Shown here: one piece after another, positions 1 to 9,381 of the stretch | Position numbering within the stretch: position 1 is the first letter of the stretch | How the letters are laid out: each line of letters opens with the position of its first letter | Assembly (NCBI RefSeq): GCF_047795645.1 | Contig: NZ_CP181045.1 | Span: forward strand, 4,092,001-4,156,000 | DNA: 64,000 bases | DNA from: Salipaludibacillus sp047795645 | GTDB taxonomy: Bacteria; Bacillota; Bacilli; Bacillales; Salisediminibacteriaceae | Reading direction: 5' to 3' | Notes under the pieces: model-generated | The model's database searches: none | The model's input: only the letters and a program-made list of their open reading frames with translations | Told to the model about the DNA's origin: nothing | Made by a program: the position numbers and the translations under genes

Positions 1-287
1 CTTATATCCGCTTCCCTTTATGAATGGCGTTAAACAATATTAACGTTGCTTCAAGAATATTTACATTCAACGATAAGACTTATGATGCTATATCAATAAA
101 AGGTTTTCTCTATTGAAGATACTGTTATAATTGAATCAAACATCATGTTCGTACATAGTATTGAGGTTGCTGAACAATTCAGATCTTTGGAAATGGCATG
201 AGATGTAATAATGATTTTGCATATTATGCGTCATTGCATCAGCAACCTTCAGATAAATCATAAAAAATCTTAGAAGAGGTGACATTC

Positions 288-1163
288 ATGAAACAAGCAG
301 AGTTAATTTTCGATGCAAAAGCAACTTTAGGAGAAGGCCCTTGTTGGCTTTCAGAGTCAAACAAGCTTATTTGGGTAGACATCAATGGGTACTCCGTCAA
401 TTTGTTTGACCCTGCAACGGGAACGAATCAAAGCCATGATATCGGCCAATATGTCGGAGCTGCCGTTGTTAGAGAAAAGGGAGGACTTCTTCTAGCGTTG
501 TACCATGGTTTTTACTTTTATGACCTTGAAACGAAGCAATTAACCGCAGTCGGTGATCCGGAATCAGATATTGAGACGAACCGATTTAATGATGGAAAGT
601 GTGATCCCGAGGGACGGTTTTGGGCTGGAACGATGGTTCTTGATGGTGAGCCAGGTGATGCGAACCTTTATCGAATGAACAAGGATCTCAACGTTGAACG
701 ATTGATATCGGGTGTGACGATTTCAAATGGGATGGCGTGGAATATCGAAAAAGAAACCATGTATTATATTGATACCCCGACAAAAAAAATTCGTTCATAC
801 GATTTTTTAATGAAAACTGGGGAAATAACCAATCACCAAACGGCCATTACAATTTCCGAGGGAATGGGAAGCCCAGATGGAATGACAATTGACGAAGAAG
901 GAATGCTCTGGGTTGCGTTTTTTGGTGGATGGAAAGTGATCAGATTTGATCCTGAAACAGGGGAGTCTTTAACAGAAATTTCTGTACCAGCGAGTCAAGT
1001 AACTTCATGCGCGTTTGGTGGAGAGCAGTTAAACGAATTGTATATCACAACAGCTAGAATTGGTTTATCCGATGAAGAACTTGAAAAGCAGCCACATGCA
1101 GGAGGAGTCTTCCGGGTGAAATTAGATATAAAGGGAGCGCCTTCGTATCAGTTTAAGGGGTAA
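288..1163 (+). CDS. SMP-30/gluconolactonase-like protein
   Basis: Six-bladed propeller lactonase family (SMP-30/LRE), usually metal-dependent hydrolases of sugar lactones in the cytoplasm. The family signature is visible: the N-terminal LGEGPCW with its metal-binding Glu, RFNDGKCDPEGRFWAGTM in the middle, ISNGMAW and SPDGM carrying the later metal ligands. At 291 residues it has normal family length. The ATG at 288 is chosen over the GTG at 279 because AGAGGTG lies about 7 bases before it. Nothing sugar-related is next to it, so the substrate cannot be inferred. Confidence 0.9.
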   Translation: MKQAELIFDAKATLGEGPCWLSESNKLIWVDINGYSVNLFDPATGTNQSHDIGQYVGAAVVREKGGLLLALYHGFYFYDLETKQLTAVGDPESDIETNRFNDGKCDPEGRFWAGTMVLDGEPGDANLYRMNKDLNVERLISGVTISNGMAWNIEKETMYYIDTPTKKIRSYDFLMKTGEITNHQTAITISEGMGSPDGMTIDEEGMLWVAFFGGWKVIRFDPETGESLTEISVPASQVTSCAFGGEQLNELYITTARIGLSDEELEKQPHAGGVFRVKLDIKGAPSYQFKG

Positions 1164-1218
1164 TGATATAAGCAAAAATAGATATCATAGGAAGTATTCT
1201 GAAAAGTAGGATGATATT

Positions 1219-2136
1219 ATGTCTGCAAACAAACCCATTTATGTAAAAACGAATATACAAACAGATATAGAATCTTTGTGGAAATTTTCGCAAAATCCAC
1301 AGCTTCATCAACGATGGGATCTCCGTTTCTCGGCTATCGATTATTTGCAAAAAGAAAAGCCGACAGATGATCAACATTTTCTTTACAGAACGAATATTGG
1401 TTTGGGGCTATCCATTCATGGAACGGGCATTAGTCGAGGAGAGATGAGCAAAGAAAACGGGGAGAGGACTTCTTCACTCCAGTTTTTTAGCGATCACCCT
1501 CTTTCATTTATAAAACAAGGCAGTGGTTACTGGAAGTACAAACCGAATGGAGATTCTGTTGAATTTCTCACGCAATATAACTATGAAGTGAAAGGTGGGA
1601 AAGCAGGGGGCTGGATCGATAAGCGTTTATTTAAACCTCTAATTGGCTGGGCAACAAGTTGGAGTTTTGATGCGTTAAAACTTTGGCTTGAGAAGGGGAT
1701 TCAGCCTGAAGAAACAATTAGAAAATCGCTTATTCACTTTCTAGTTTGCTTTAGTTTAGCATTTGTTTGGATGTACCAGGGTCTCGTACCGAAACTGCTT
1801 TTCCCAGAGACAGGCGAGATAGAAATGGTAAAAGCGAGTGGGATCTTCTCCGGATATGAGTCAGGAATGGTCACTGTTATAGGTGTCGCTCAAATGTTGA
1901 TTGGACTGTTGTTTTTATTACCTATAAAGAAGAAATGGCTATTCCTCGGTTCTTCTGTTGCAGTTTTTTTGCTTGGTATTGGACCATTGATTATCTCTCC
2001 TGAACAATTTATACTGCCTTTCAATCCAGCTTCACTTAATATGGCAATGATCGTAATAGGTATTATCGGTGCTCTGAATTGCAAAAATTTAGCATTAGCC
2101 CGTCATTGTAAAAGACGAAAGGAAAAGATCGTATGA
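1219..2136 (+). CDS. SRPBCC-like domain fused to DoxX-like membrane domain
   Basis: About 170 N-terminal residues look like a polyketide-cyclase/START-type (SRPBCC) ligand-binding fold (MSANKPIYVKTNIQTDIE opening; the Trp-rich first half is typical). The C-terminal 130 residues hold four hydrophobic helices of DoxX_3/DoxX-like type. It is the first of three overlapping genes that resemble the yndG-yndH-yndJ group of B. subtilis. Function unknown; the ligand is not predictable from sequence. Confidence 0.8.
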   Translation: MSANKPIYVKTNIQTDIESLWKFSQNPQLHQRWDLRFSAIDYLQKEKPTDDQHFLYRTNIGLGLSIHGTGISRGEMSKENGERTSSLQFFSDHPLSFIKQGSGYWKYKPNGDSVEFLTQYNYEVKGGKAGGWIDKRLFKPLIGWATSWSFDALKLWLEKGIQPEETIRKSLIHFLVCFSLAFVWMYQGLVPKLLFPETGEIEMVKASGIFSGYESGMVTVIGVAQMLIGLLFLLPIKKKWLFLGSSVAVFLLGIGPLIISPEQFILPFNPASLNMAMIVIGIIGALNCKNLALARHCKRRKEKIV

Positions 2137-2822
2137 CGTCGATTTATCAAATGACTTTAGGAAAAAAATTTAACAAACTACATCCAATGATGCAAAAAAA
2201 ATTCTCATTACACTCTTCTGGTGTAAATATGGCAAAAGGTGAAGGCGAAATGACTATTTCAGGTGGACCGAAATGGGTCCTTCCTTTTTTGCGTTTGTTA
2301 ACGAATGATCACTTGTTATTCCCTGAAAGGGGAGCCCGTGTTACCTGTAGAATTGAAAACTATGCTTACAAAGATGCAATGGGCAGAGAAAGGGTATCTT
2401 GGATTCGTCGATTTTATTTTCCTCATGTGACAAGGGCTTTTGATGCGGTGATGATGTATGACACTGAATCTGGTTTGATTTTGGACGACCTAGGAAAATC
2501 GGGACGGTTAACTTCACCGTTACATGTAGCTGTTAGTGAGCAAAATGGTCTTTTTATATCAACAAATGAGTTATTCATTAATTTGTTTTCAATTAAGCTA
2601 AAAGTCCCTGCATTTCTAAGTCCGATTGTGAAAGTACACGAGTATTTTGATGACGAATCTGGAAGGTTTATCGTCAGCGTTTCTGTTCGTCAGCCGAGAA
2701 TAGCAGAGATTATAAAATATGAAGGGTCTGTACAAACCACTTTTCATACAGTGAGCAGAGAAGAAATACCAAATGATGGTATTCTGCCACAGCAAGAAAG
2801 GAAGAATCAAGATGAGAGTTGA
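2133..2822 (+). CDS. DUF4166 domain-containing protein
   Basis: 229 residues of the DUF4166 family (SIYQMTLGKKFNKLHPMMQ start, a conserved RV.RRFYFP-like core at WIRRFYFPHVTRAFDAVM). The start ATG overlaps the preceding stop codon by four bases, indicating translational coupling. The 3' end overlaps the next gene by 11 bases. Middle gene of the three-gene YndJ-type cluster; no catalytic motif is recognisable. Confidence 0.85.
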   Translation: MTSIYQMTLGKKFNKLHPMMQKKFSLHSSGVNMAKGEGEMTISGGPKWVLPFLRLLTNDHLLFPERGARVTCRIENYAYKDAMGRERVSWIRRFYFPHVTRAFDAVMMYDTESGLILDDLGKSGRLTSPLHVAVSEQNGLFISTNELFINLFSIKLKVPAFLSPIVKVHEYFDDESGRFIVSVSVRQPRIAEIIKYEGSVQTTFHTVSREEIPNDGILPQQERKNQDES

Positions 2823-4476
2823 AAAAAGTGCTCTGATAGGAAGTTTAGTGACAGTTATTTGGTGGGGATTATTCGACCCGACCATTGTTGAGTTGGCACT
2901 TGCCTTCGCATTTCTTGTTCTGGTTCCTCTCAGTCTCAAGTTAGCGATAGCTACCCCACCTTATTCGTGGACGCAATCTTGGTTGGAAAAGTTTTCGCGG
3001 TACTCGCTTCCGTTTGCTATCGTTGCAGTCATGTCTTTGACGATTGAAGTCGGAGTATTTTTTGGATTACTTGCAGGAGTATGGTTTATTTTTACGGGCG
3101 GGATTTCCTTCTTTGCTTTTTTACAGATGTTAGCAAGAGGGGTTCGACCTGCTGAAGAAACTGTCATAGACGTAGGGATGCTTTATATAGGTGTCGGCGG
3201 TGTTTGGTTCGTATTATCAAGAATTGGAGCGACGTCAATTCTTCCGTATTCAGATGTGATTGTCGAACTCACTGCGATACACTTCCATTATTCAGCATTC
3301 GTTTTGCCGATTTTAACTGGTGTTTTTGGTCGTTGGTTATATCAGCAGAATGCTAAGAAAAATAAGATTGGAAAACCTTATACGCTGTTGGCTTTTGGCA
3401 TTGCTTTGGGGCCTATTCTTGTTGCAATAGGTTTGGACCTAGGACCGCCACTTGAATTTTATTTCGTCAGTATCTACGTTTTGTTTGTTTTTTGGTTATG
3501 TGGTTGGTGGTTGCTATCAGTGACACGTATCAGACGAGTAGCCGGAATTTTAGTTGGGATATCAGCCATGGTCATGATTAGTACGATGACTTTATCTTTG
3601 TTGTATAGCCTCGGTCTTTACATGGGAACGACGATCATTTCCATCCCTGATATGATTCGCTGGCACGGAGCATTAAATGCGTTTGCATTTTCATTTTTAG
3701 CTTTAGTAGGGTGGTTGATGATTTCTCCTCAACGAAGGTACGAATACAGTCAATTTCCGATTAGCAATTTAAGGGGAAAAGGATACGTTGGGTCAGATGT
3801 TTTTTCTCGTTTTAATTGGATTGATAGAGAAAAAACATGCAAAGGTTTGATCGGGGAGTCATGGAGTGTGTATAATCACCATAGTTTTGATTCCACGAAA
3901 TTGAATCCTCTAATTAAGGAGTTTTATTTAGACACAAGTCAATTTCATATGAAGGCAGAAGTGAATTGGCATAAGGGGTGGCGCACGTTGTCACGATTTA
4001 GTTATGTTATGACGAAGAAGATGGGGCAGATACAGTTACCGCCGTCACAATCATTAATTATGACAGGTAAGATAATCCCAATTGACGATAAACTTGATGG
4101 ACGAAGGCATGTAAGAGCTTGGGTTAGGAAGAATGAACAGACGAATGAACCGATCTTCTCTGCACTTTACTCATCGCATCAAACGAAAGAAATGACGTAT
4201 ATGAATATCGCACTACCTTTGACTAGAGGAGTGATGACAGGAGTATTGCGATCAGAACATGATGATCAAAACGGATTGATATTAACGAGTAAACGATTAG
4301 AAGATAATAGGGGAGATGAAGGGATCTACCTCACTTTCCGAAAAATAACGGTGAAGACACCTTTACAAGAGACATTTCATATCACATCAAATGAAGGAGG
4401 CATTTTAAAAGCAAAACATCAAATGACATGTTTTGGATTGCCTTTTTTAACGATTAATTACCATCTCTATAAGTAG
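2812..4476 (+). CDS. yndJ: YndJ-like membrane protein
   Basis: About 554 residues. The first 300 carry eight or more hydrophobic segments typical of the YndJ family, and the last 230 form a soluble domain with many charged residues. The ATG at 2812 is preferred (GGAAG about 8 bases upstream) over the ATG at 2773. It closes the overlapping SRPBCC-DoxX / DUF4166 / YndJ cluster. Role unknown; coexpression suggests a membrane-associated complex. Confidence 0.85.
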   Translation: MRVEKSALIGSLVTVIWWGLFDPTIVELALAFAFLVLVPLSLKLAIATPPYSWTQSWLEKFSRYSLPFAIVAVMSLTIEVGVFFGLLAGVWFIFTGGISFFAFLQMLARGVRPAEETVIDVGMLYIGVGGVWFVLSRIGATSILPYSDVIVELTAIHFHYSAFVLPILTGVFGRWLYQQNAKKNKIGKPYTLLAFGIALGPILVAIGLDLGPPLEFYFVSIYVLFVFWLCGWWLLSVTRIRRVAGILVGISAMVMISTMTLSLLYSLGLYMGTTIISIPDMIRWHGALNAFAFSFLALVGWLMISPQRRYEYSQFPISNLRGKGYVGSDVFSRFNWIDREKTCKGLIGESWSVYNHHSFDSTKLNPLIKEFYLDTSQFHMKAEVNWHKGWRTLSRFSYVMTKKMGQIQLPPSQSLIMTGKIIPIDDKLDGRRHVRAWVRKNEQTNEPIFSALYSSHQTKEMTYMNIALPLTRGVMTGVLRSEHDDQNGLILTSKRLEDNRGDEGIYLTFRKITVKTPLQETFHITSNEGGILKAKHQMTCFGLPFLTINYHLYK

Positions 4477-4570
4477 AGGTTGGAGGAGTCGGCATAGCAA
4501 AGAACCATAGTAATCATTACTTACCATGGCACACTTGAAGAAATGATTTAGAAATAAGCGATATCTCACC

Positions 4571-4906
4571 TTAATTCCACTGTAAATTCAAGGTCAACCG
4601 GCAGCAAGGCGCTTGATCATCGATGAACGTGAAGTTGACTGATATTGGAGTATAGGAGGTTTCTACTTTTATTGGACCTGTAACTTCATTCATGATCGCA
4701 TCAACTTCATCATCTTGACTTGCTTGAGCAGCAACCATTAATCGATTCATCGTATCAGGTGAGGCTTGGAGATTTTCGACTGTATTAGTTGCCGACTGAA
4801 TTAGATTAGATGATTTCTGTAATGACACCTGAAAGGTTGAAATGTCGATAGTGGGATAACGATTATTCATATACCTAAACCAAGGGTAGGAAGGACCGTA
4901 AAACAT
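4571..4906 (-). CDS. Hypothetical small protein with Cys-Cys near the C-terminus
   Basis: 111 residues starting MFYGPSYPWFRYMN, with an amphipathic helical middle and a C-terminal beta-like part that ends PCCRLTLNLQWN. AAAGGAG lies about 10 bases before the ATG, which supports a real gene. No signal peptide or membrane helix. I do not recognise the family; similar Bacillus proteins are often listed only as hypothetical. It is transcribed alone, opposite to its neighbours. Confidence 0.7.
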   Translation of the reverse strand: MFYGPSYPWFRYMNNRYPTIDISTFQVSLQKSSNLIQSATNTVENLQASPDTMNRLMVAAQASQDDEVDAIMNEVTGPIKVETSYTPISVNFTFIDDQAPCCRLTLNLQWN

Positions 4907-5456
4907 GGAAATAGCACTCCTTTTAAAATTATTTTAGCCTGAAAAAATTTGAGCTTCATTTATATGAAGTTAAGCTGCCGACCCTACATTGTTATTTATA
5001 ATATATGCCGTACGTCTTTGTTTTGTTGCAATATTAATTAGTACTTTGGTTGTGGCCATTAAGGTAAAAAAACAAAGGCTGTTAGTATAACAGGTTCGGT
5101 TTTTGGAGAGAAAAATTAAAGTCACATGCATAATAACACTGTAAGTCAACGTGATATTACAGGTGAATTAGCATTTGTAATTAGTACACAAAAAAGCACA
5201 GAGATTAACGTCTGTGCTTTTTGTTTGTTAAATTTTTCTTAAAGTGTTGCTTACCCGTTACAATTTAGTAATTGAAGGTGGGGTGGTTTTGGTGACGATA
5301 TTTTTCTAAAGTAAATTGTAATTCTAGATATATGCAATTTATATGCATCTCTATATAATGAAAGTATCAATGCAAGTTTCCACTATTCTTCTAGCGAGAA
5401 CAGAAATATCAAGGGAAGAAAAAAGTATTATTACTACTATTAATGGGGTGCCTTAA
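4907..5456. other. Long intergenic region
   Basis: 550 bases without a convincing gene. It holds one strong hairpin terminator (5192-5228). A 37-codon open stretch from 5128 (MHNNTVSQ...) has no ribosome binding site and runs through that hairpin, so it is not called. AT-rich promoter-like sequence lies just before 5457. Confidence 0.6.
5192..5228 (+). terminator. Rho-independent terminator
   Basis: AAAAGCACAGA pairs with TCTGTGCTTTT across an 8-base loop and a T-rich run follows. There is no clear gene immediately upstream on the plus strand, so it may close a small unrecognised transcript. Confidence 0.75.
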
Positions 5457-5930
5457 ATGAATAAGAAACAAGTAATGTTAATCGGTACTGAGGTTGGTTT
5501 ATACACGGCGTTTCTGTCTTTTATAGCTGCATTTATTTCTAGTGTATTTATTTTTGAACAACATTGGGGTGGAAATACCTACTTTGGACCAATTTTCTAC
5601 TTTTTTCAATTTTCGATGTTGTTCGCTGTCTTGGTACCTTTGTTCTTTTTAAATAAATATTTTAACATTCATCGTACTAAAAGTAACAATATTGTTTTAA
5701 TGTCCTTTGTAAGTTTTTTCTCGTTAATCTTTTCTGTGGTCATAATTGGGGAAACGTACCTTATACTTATTGACTATTTTCCAACCCACCCAAATAATAT
5801 TCCGATCATGACACTTCCTTCCTACTCGTTTAATTATTTACCTTTTATTATTGCTGGTTTACTTTTATCTCTAACAATACTATTATATGGTTATCTTACG
5901 TCTCGTTTTTCCAAAAAAACATTCAACTAA
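5457..5930 (+). CDS. Hypothetical four-helix membrane protein
   Basis: 157 residues with four hydrophobic segments (about residues 10-35, 48-66, 77-98 and 122-146) and short polar loops. The ribosome binding site is weak (GGGGTG). The family is not recognised. Downstream lies an imperfect hairpin (5940-5967). The gene is isolated, and a 59-codon membrane gene runs toward it from the other strand. Confidence 0.7.
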   Translation: MNKKQVMLIGTEVGLYTAFLSFIAAFISSVFIFEQHWGGNTYFGPIFYFFQFSMLFAVLVPLFFLNKYFNIHRTKSNNIVLMSFVSFFSLIFSVVIIGETYLILIDYFPTHPNNIPIMTLPSYSFNYLPFIIAGLLLSLTILLYGYLTSRFSKKTFN

Positions 5931-5991
5931 TATTAATAAAGCGTTTCTGTTTTTTTCAGAATCGCTAACCCGTTAGATTAAGTACCGTTGT

Positions 5992-6171
5992 TCATGTTTT
6001 ATTAAGAACAAATAGCTTATATCCTATCAAACCACCAACTAAAGCTGATAATACAGAAATTATAGCATTAGTAATGAAGCTTGAATTAGGAATCAAATAC
6101 TCAGATGTAAAAACCACAATTCCAACAATTAGACTTGTAAATAAAATCATTTTTATAAGTCCTTTTCTCAA
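5992..6171 (-). CDS. Small hypothetical membrane protein (59 aa)
   Basis: Short gene with a TTG start placed 7 bases after a full GGAGGTG ribosome binding site (complement of 6179-6185). The product, MRKGLIKMILFTSLIVGI..., has two hydrophobic helices (about residues 7-22 and 32-54) and a basic end. The strong Shine-Dalgarno and clean membrane-protein composition support it. The family is not recognised. It lies just downstream of the sigma/anti-sigma pair on the same strand and could be cotranscribed with it. Confidence 0.6.
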   Translation of the reverse strand: MRKGLIKMILFTSLIVGIVVFTSEYLIPNSSFITNAIISVLSALVGGLIGYKLFVLNKT

Positions 6172-6257
6172 AATAGAACACCTCCAACATAAGAAATAAA
6201 ACTATATGGCTTCTTCAACTAACGCTAACCTGTTAGCGCAACAAGTCAACCTATTAA

Positions 6258-7577
6258 TTATTGGTTAAAGAAGATATCTATACCATCTATATTTACTGAT
6301 TTTATTTTGGAAATATCAAATACCCTATTAGGTAAGAATTTAACCGTAATCTTATCATTTTTGCTAAAACCTCTAATTAAATCAAAAGTATGAGAAAGGC
6401 CGTCCGTCATTGTAACATTTACTTCAATATTACTTGAATGATTAAAATCTCCATTCCCATATATAGTTATACCTAGAGGAGAAATTGACACCGTATCGGA
6501 AGTCCATGTTCCAAATTCTTGATTAAATTCAATACTTTTCTCTTCTTCCGTCGTCGGCATTCTAAATGTGGTGCTCCAGCTACCTGTTATAAATTTCTCA
6601 CTTGATACTAAATAACCCATTAACTTATCGTTTTCTAAATTTATATTGTCTATGCTAAAAATGTATTCAGTAAATTCTCTACCATAGTTTGTTGCGCCTG
6701 AGTCATCTGTTCCAAAATAAATATTAGAAGGATGAACTTCATTCCCATTTTTATCAATAAAGTAAAAATTACCGTGGTCTTCCATACCATTCTTCGTCCA
6801 ATTAGCTTGGATATGGAGACGGTTATTGATAATACCAACATTAGAGATATGCATAAAGTCGATTCCTGGTAGTGATAGGATATTTTGATTAGGTTTTAAA
6901 ACCTGTACGTTACCTTCTTTGGATAGTTGATGATATAATGTTCCACCACCACCTGGAATATTGTTCATATCAAGAGAAATTGTTTCAGGAACAATACTTG
7001 TTAATTCCGAAATATTCGCATTAACTGACTGTTCGAATGTTTGTTTATGGCTTAAAAAAGAATCTATACGAAAATTAACTTTACTATCACTAAGTTTACC
7101 ACCATTAGCTTGAATTCTAAGTGTGGCAGTATTTGTCACTTCATCAAAATCAATAATCTGACTGTTAAACATTTGAGCACCAGTCAAAGAGTAATCATAA
7201 ATATCTAGTGTTTCATCGATTCTACTGCCAGTTAAATCTTGGAGTGTAATATAGATAACTGCCATTTCATTATCGCTCATTGCACCGACTACCTCTGCTT
7301 TAATTCCATTACTCTCACTGCTTTTTTCAATCGGCTGAAGCATCAATGCTAATTCTGGGTTCACATTAGATACTAAATTATTAAAGCTAGGAATATGTGC
7401 AGTTCCCAAACCAGCTGAAAACAAAATAACCGTCGAAGCAACTAATGCTAGAGCAACTTTTTTAAGTTTTCGTTTGGGCTTTTCTGATTTTGCCTGTAAT
7501 ATACCAAGTTTTGATCTTTCGCTTAATTCATCTGGAACTTCTATTCTTTCTAATTCCTCTTTAATATTATTTTTCAC
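6258..7577 (-). CDS. DUF4179 domain anti-sigma-like membrane protein
   Basis: 439 residues: an N-terminal cytoplasmic part of about 40 residues that would bind the sigma factor, one transmembrane helix (about 41-60), and a large extracytoplasmic part starting with a DUF4179 domain. This layout is that of single-pass anti-sigma factors. The GTG start overlaps the end of the sigma gene by 11 bases and has GGGGG about 8 bases upstream. It is probably the cognate regulator of that sigma factor. The signal sensed is unknown. Confidence 0.85.
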   Translation of the reverse strand: MKNNIKEELERIEVPDELSERSKLGILQAKSEKPKRKLKKVALALVASTVILFSAGLGTAHIPSFNNLVSNVNPELALMLQPIEKSSESNGIKAEVVGAMSDNEMAVIYITLQDLTGSRIDETLDIYDYSLTGAQMFNSQIIDFDEVTNTATLRIQANGGKLSDSKVNFRIDSFLSHKQTFEQSVNANISELTSIVPETISLDMNNIPGGGGTLYHQLSKEGNVQVLKPNQNILSLPGIDFMHISNVGIINNRLHIQANWTKNGMEDHGNFYFIDKNGNEVHPSNIYFGTDDSGATNYGREFTEYIFSIDNINLENDKLMGYLVSSEKFITGSWSTTFRMPTTEEEKSIEFNQEFGTWTSDTVSISPLGITIYGNGDFNHSSNIEVNVTMTDGLSHTFDLIRGFSKNDKITVKFLPNRVFDISKIKSVNIDGIDIFFNQ

Positions 7578-8088
7578 AAATATCAGCCCCCTTAGCTTTT
7601 TTCCGAAGTTTTTCTAACGAACGATATAAAATCGTTTTGGCTGTACCTAGTGGTATGTTTAATAACTCGCTAATTTCCTTAAAGGAATACCCCTTATAGA
7701 ATCTTAAAATGATGACACTTTTTTCATCATCGTTTAATGATTCTAATAAGTGTTGGAGCGATATTGAAAGAGTAATATCCTCACTCTCTGAAGGGATAAC
7801 CCCCTCATACTCTGGCTTTAAGTGAACTACCTTTTGTTTTTTTCTTATACAGTCAATAGAACAACTAATTGTAATTTTCATTAACCAAGTTTTAAAATAC
7901 TCAGGATTTTTTAATGTTTCTATTTTTGTAAATGAGCGATACGCTACTTCTTGCACGACATCTAATGCATCTTGCTTGTTTTTTACATAAACATAAGCCA
8001 TTCGATAAATATCCTGTTCATATTTTTGGAAAATTTTTAAGAAGGCTTTATCGTCTCCTTTTTGGGCTTTTTTGACTAATCGGATAAT
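7567..8088 (-). CDS. ECF-type RNA polymerase sigma factor with probable AUU start
   Basis: Sigma-70 region 2 (DALDVVQEVAYRSF, KIETL..YFKTWLMKI) and region 4 (SLNDDEKSVIILRFYKGYSFKEISELLNIPLGTAKT in two parts) are clear. The first in-frame ATG (8001) would delete the first helix of region 2. Reading upstream gives IIRLVKKAQKGDDKAFLKIF, exactly the usual N-terminus, before an in-frame TGA at 8097-8095. No ATG, GTG or TTG lies in that stretch. An ATT at 8088 sits 6 bases after AAAGGGTGA, so an AUU start (173 aa) is the best model. A frameshift or sequence error is the alternative. Confidence 0.8.
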   Translation of the reverse strand: MIRLVKKAQKGDDKAFLKIFQKYEQDIYRMAYVYVKNKQDALDVVQEVAYRSFTKIETLKNPEYFKTWLMKITISCSIDCIRKKQKVVHLKPEYEGVIPSESEDITLSISLQHLLESLNDDEKSVIILRFYKGYSFKEISELLNIPLGTAKTILYRSLEKLRKKAKGADICEK

Positions 8089-8377
8089 TGTAATTCACCC
8101 TTTCTTTTTTGTCTTTCATCTATTAGACAGATTTAAATATCATTTGGCTTTAATTTGTTTCATTTTTTCAAAAAAATAAAACAAGGAATCGAAATCCCTG
8201 TTTTTCGGTCACATGTTTTAAGATTTTAACTAACAAAATATAATTTCCTTATTTTAGGATTCTCCCCGTTTCTTTAAGTCCATATTTCACAATATCATTA
8301 GATTATTATTTTCAATTTTCTCTGCGAATACCGAACCCGTTACTGTAAGTAGCCCTTGTTTTTCTTACTTCTCCAAA

Positions 8378-9247
8378 TTATTTAAATGGATTTGACCCTT
8401 CACTAATACCGACTAGTTCTTCACTTACTTTCCATAATTGAGCGGCTAATCCACGATCATGTGTTTTTTTCGTTGTTTCTACTTCCTTTTGATGAACGAA
8501 AAATTTCCCTGTAACTCCTTCCAACTCTTTAGAAGTAGCTAAATAAATCGCAGTTCTTGAACCTTCCGCAGGCGTCTGAAAAAATGGCCTCAGCATTTTC
8601 ACAATCGTTTTTCCAAATCCAGTTTTTCGGTCAATTCCTAAATTCGTTGAAACCGCTCCAGGATGCAAACAATTTGTAGTTACTTGACTCGCTTCGAGAC
8701 GGCGAGACAACTCATATGTAAATAAGATGTTCGCTAGTTTCGACTGACCGTAAACTTTAAAGGTGCGATATTTATGTCGGGAGTGAAGGTCCTCAAATGA
8801 AATATTGCCAAATTTATAAGCGCCTGAAGAAACGTTTATAATTCTTGAAGGGGCACTAGCTTTTAATTTATCAAGCAAAAGGTTTGTAAGTAGAAAAGGG
8901 GCAAGGTGATTAACACCAAATTGTAGTTCATATCCATCAACTGTTTCTTGACGTTTTGTCGTGATGATTGCTGCATTATTTACTAATACATTCAGTTGAT
9001 CGTATTTTGCGGTGAAGTCAGCTGCAAACCTTCTTACATCACTTAAGTCAGCAAAATCACATAGGATAAGGTCAATATTCTCATTGCCGCTTTCATCAAT
9101 GATTTCTTGTTGAGCCTCTAAGCCCTTAGGTTCATTCCTACAAAGCATAACGACTTGAGCGTTTTGTTTGGCAAAAGCAAGTGCAGTTGCTTTACCCATA
9201 CCAGAATTTGCACCTGTTACTAGAACGACGGGTCTTGTTTGAGTCAT
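8378..9247 (-). CDS. Short-chain dehydrogenase/reductase (retinol-dehydrogenase-like)
   Basis: 289-residue SDR: TGANSGMGKATA nucleotide-binding loop near residue 11, NNAAI in the middle, the active-site Tyr and Lys in VYGQSKLANIL, and HPGAVSTNLG near the C-terminal third. Members reduce or oxidise carbonyl groups with NAD(P)(H); the substrate is unknown. The ATG at 9247 has TTGGAGGATT just upstream and is preferred over the one at 9274. Monocistronic and divergent from the glutamate dehydrogenase gene. Confidence 0.9.
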   Translation of the reverse strand: MTQTRPVVLVTGANSGMGKATALAFAKQNAQVVMLCRNEPKGLEAQQEIIDESGNENIDLILCDFADLSDVRRFAADFTAKYDQLNVLVNNAAIITTKRQETVDGYELQFGVNHLAPFLLTNLLLDKLKASAPSRIINVSSGAYKFGNISFEDLHSRHKYRTFKVYGQSKLANILFTYELSRRLEASQVTTNCLHPGAVSTNLGIDRKTGFGKTIVKMLRPFFQTPAEGSRTAIYLATSKELEGVTGKFFVHQKEVETTKKTHDRGLAAQLWKVSEELVGISEGSNPFK

Positions 9248-9381
9248 GATAATCCTCCAAGAGGGCGAATGCACCCAAGTTATTTAGTATAAAACTAATG
9301 TTAGATACAGTAAGTGATAACGGATTAGAACAAAGACTATATGATTAAGTTTAACATAACAGTATTAGAGGGAAGACAATA

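Noticed and set aside
5128..5241. 37-codon plus-strand frame starting MHNNTVSQ
   Set aside because: No ribosome binding site and its second half is the terminator hairpin.
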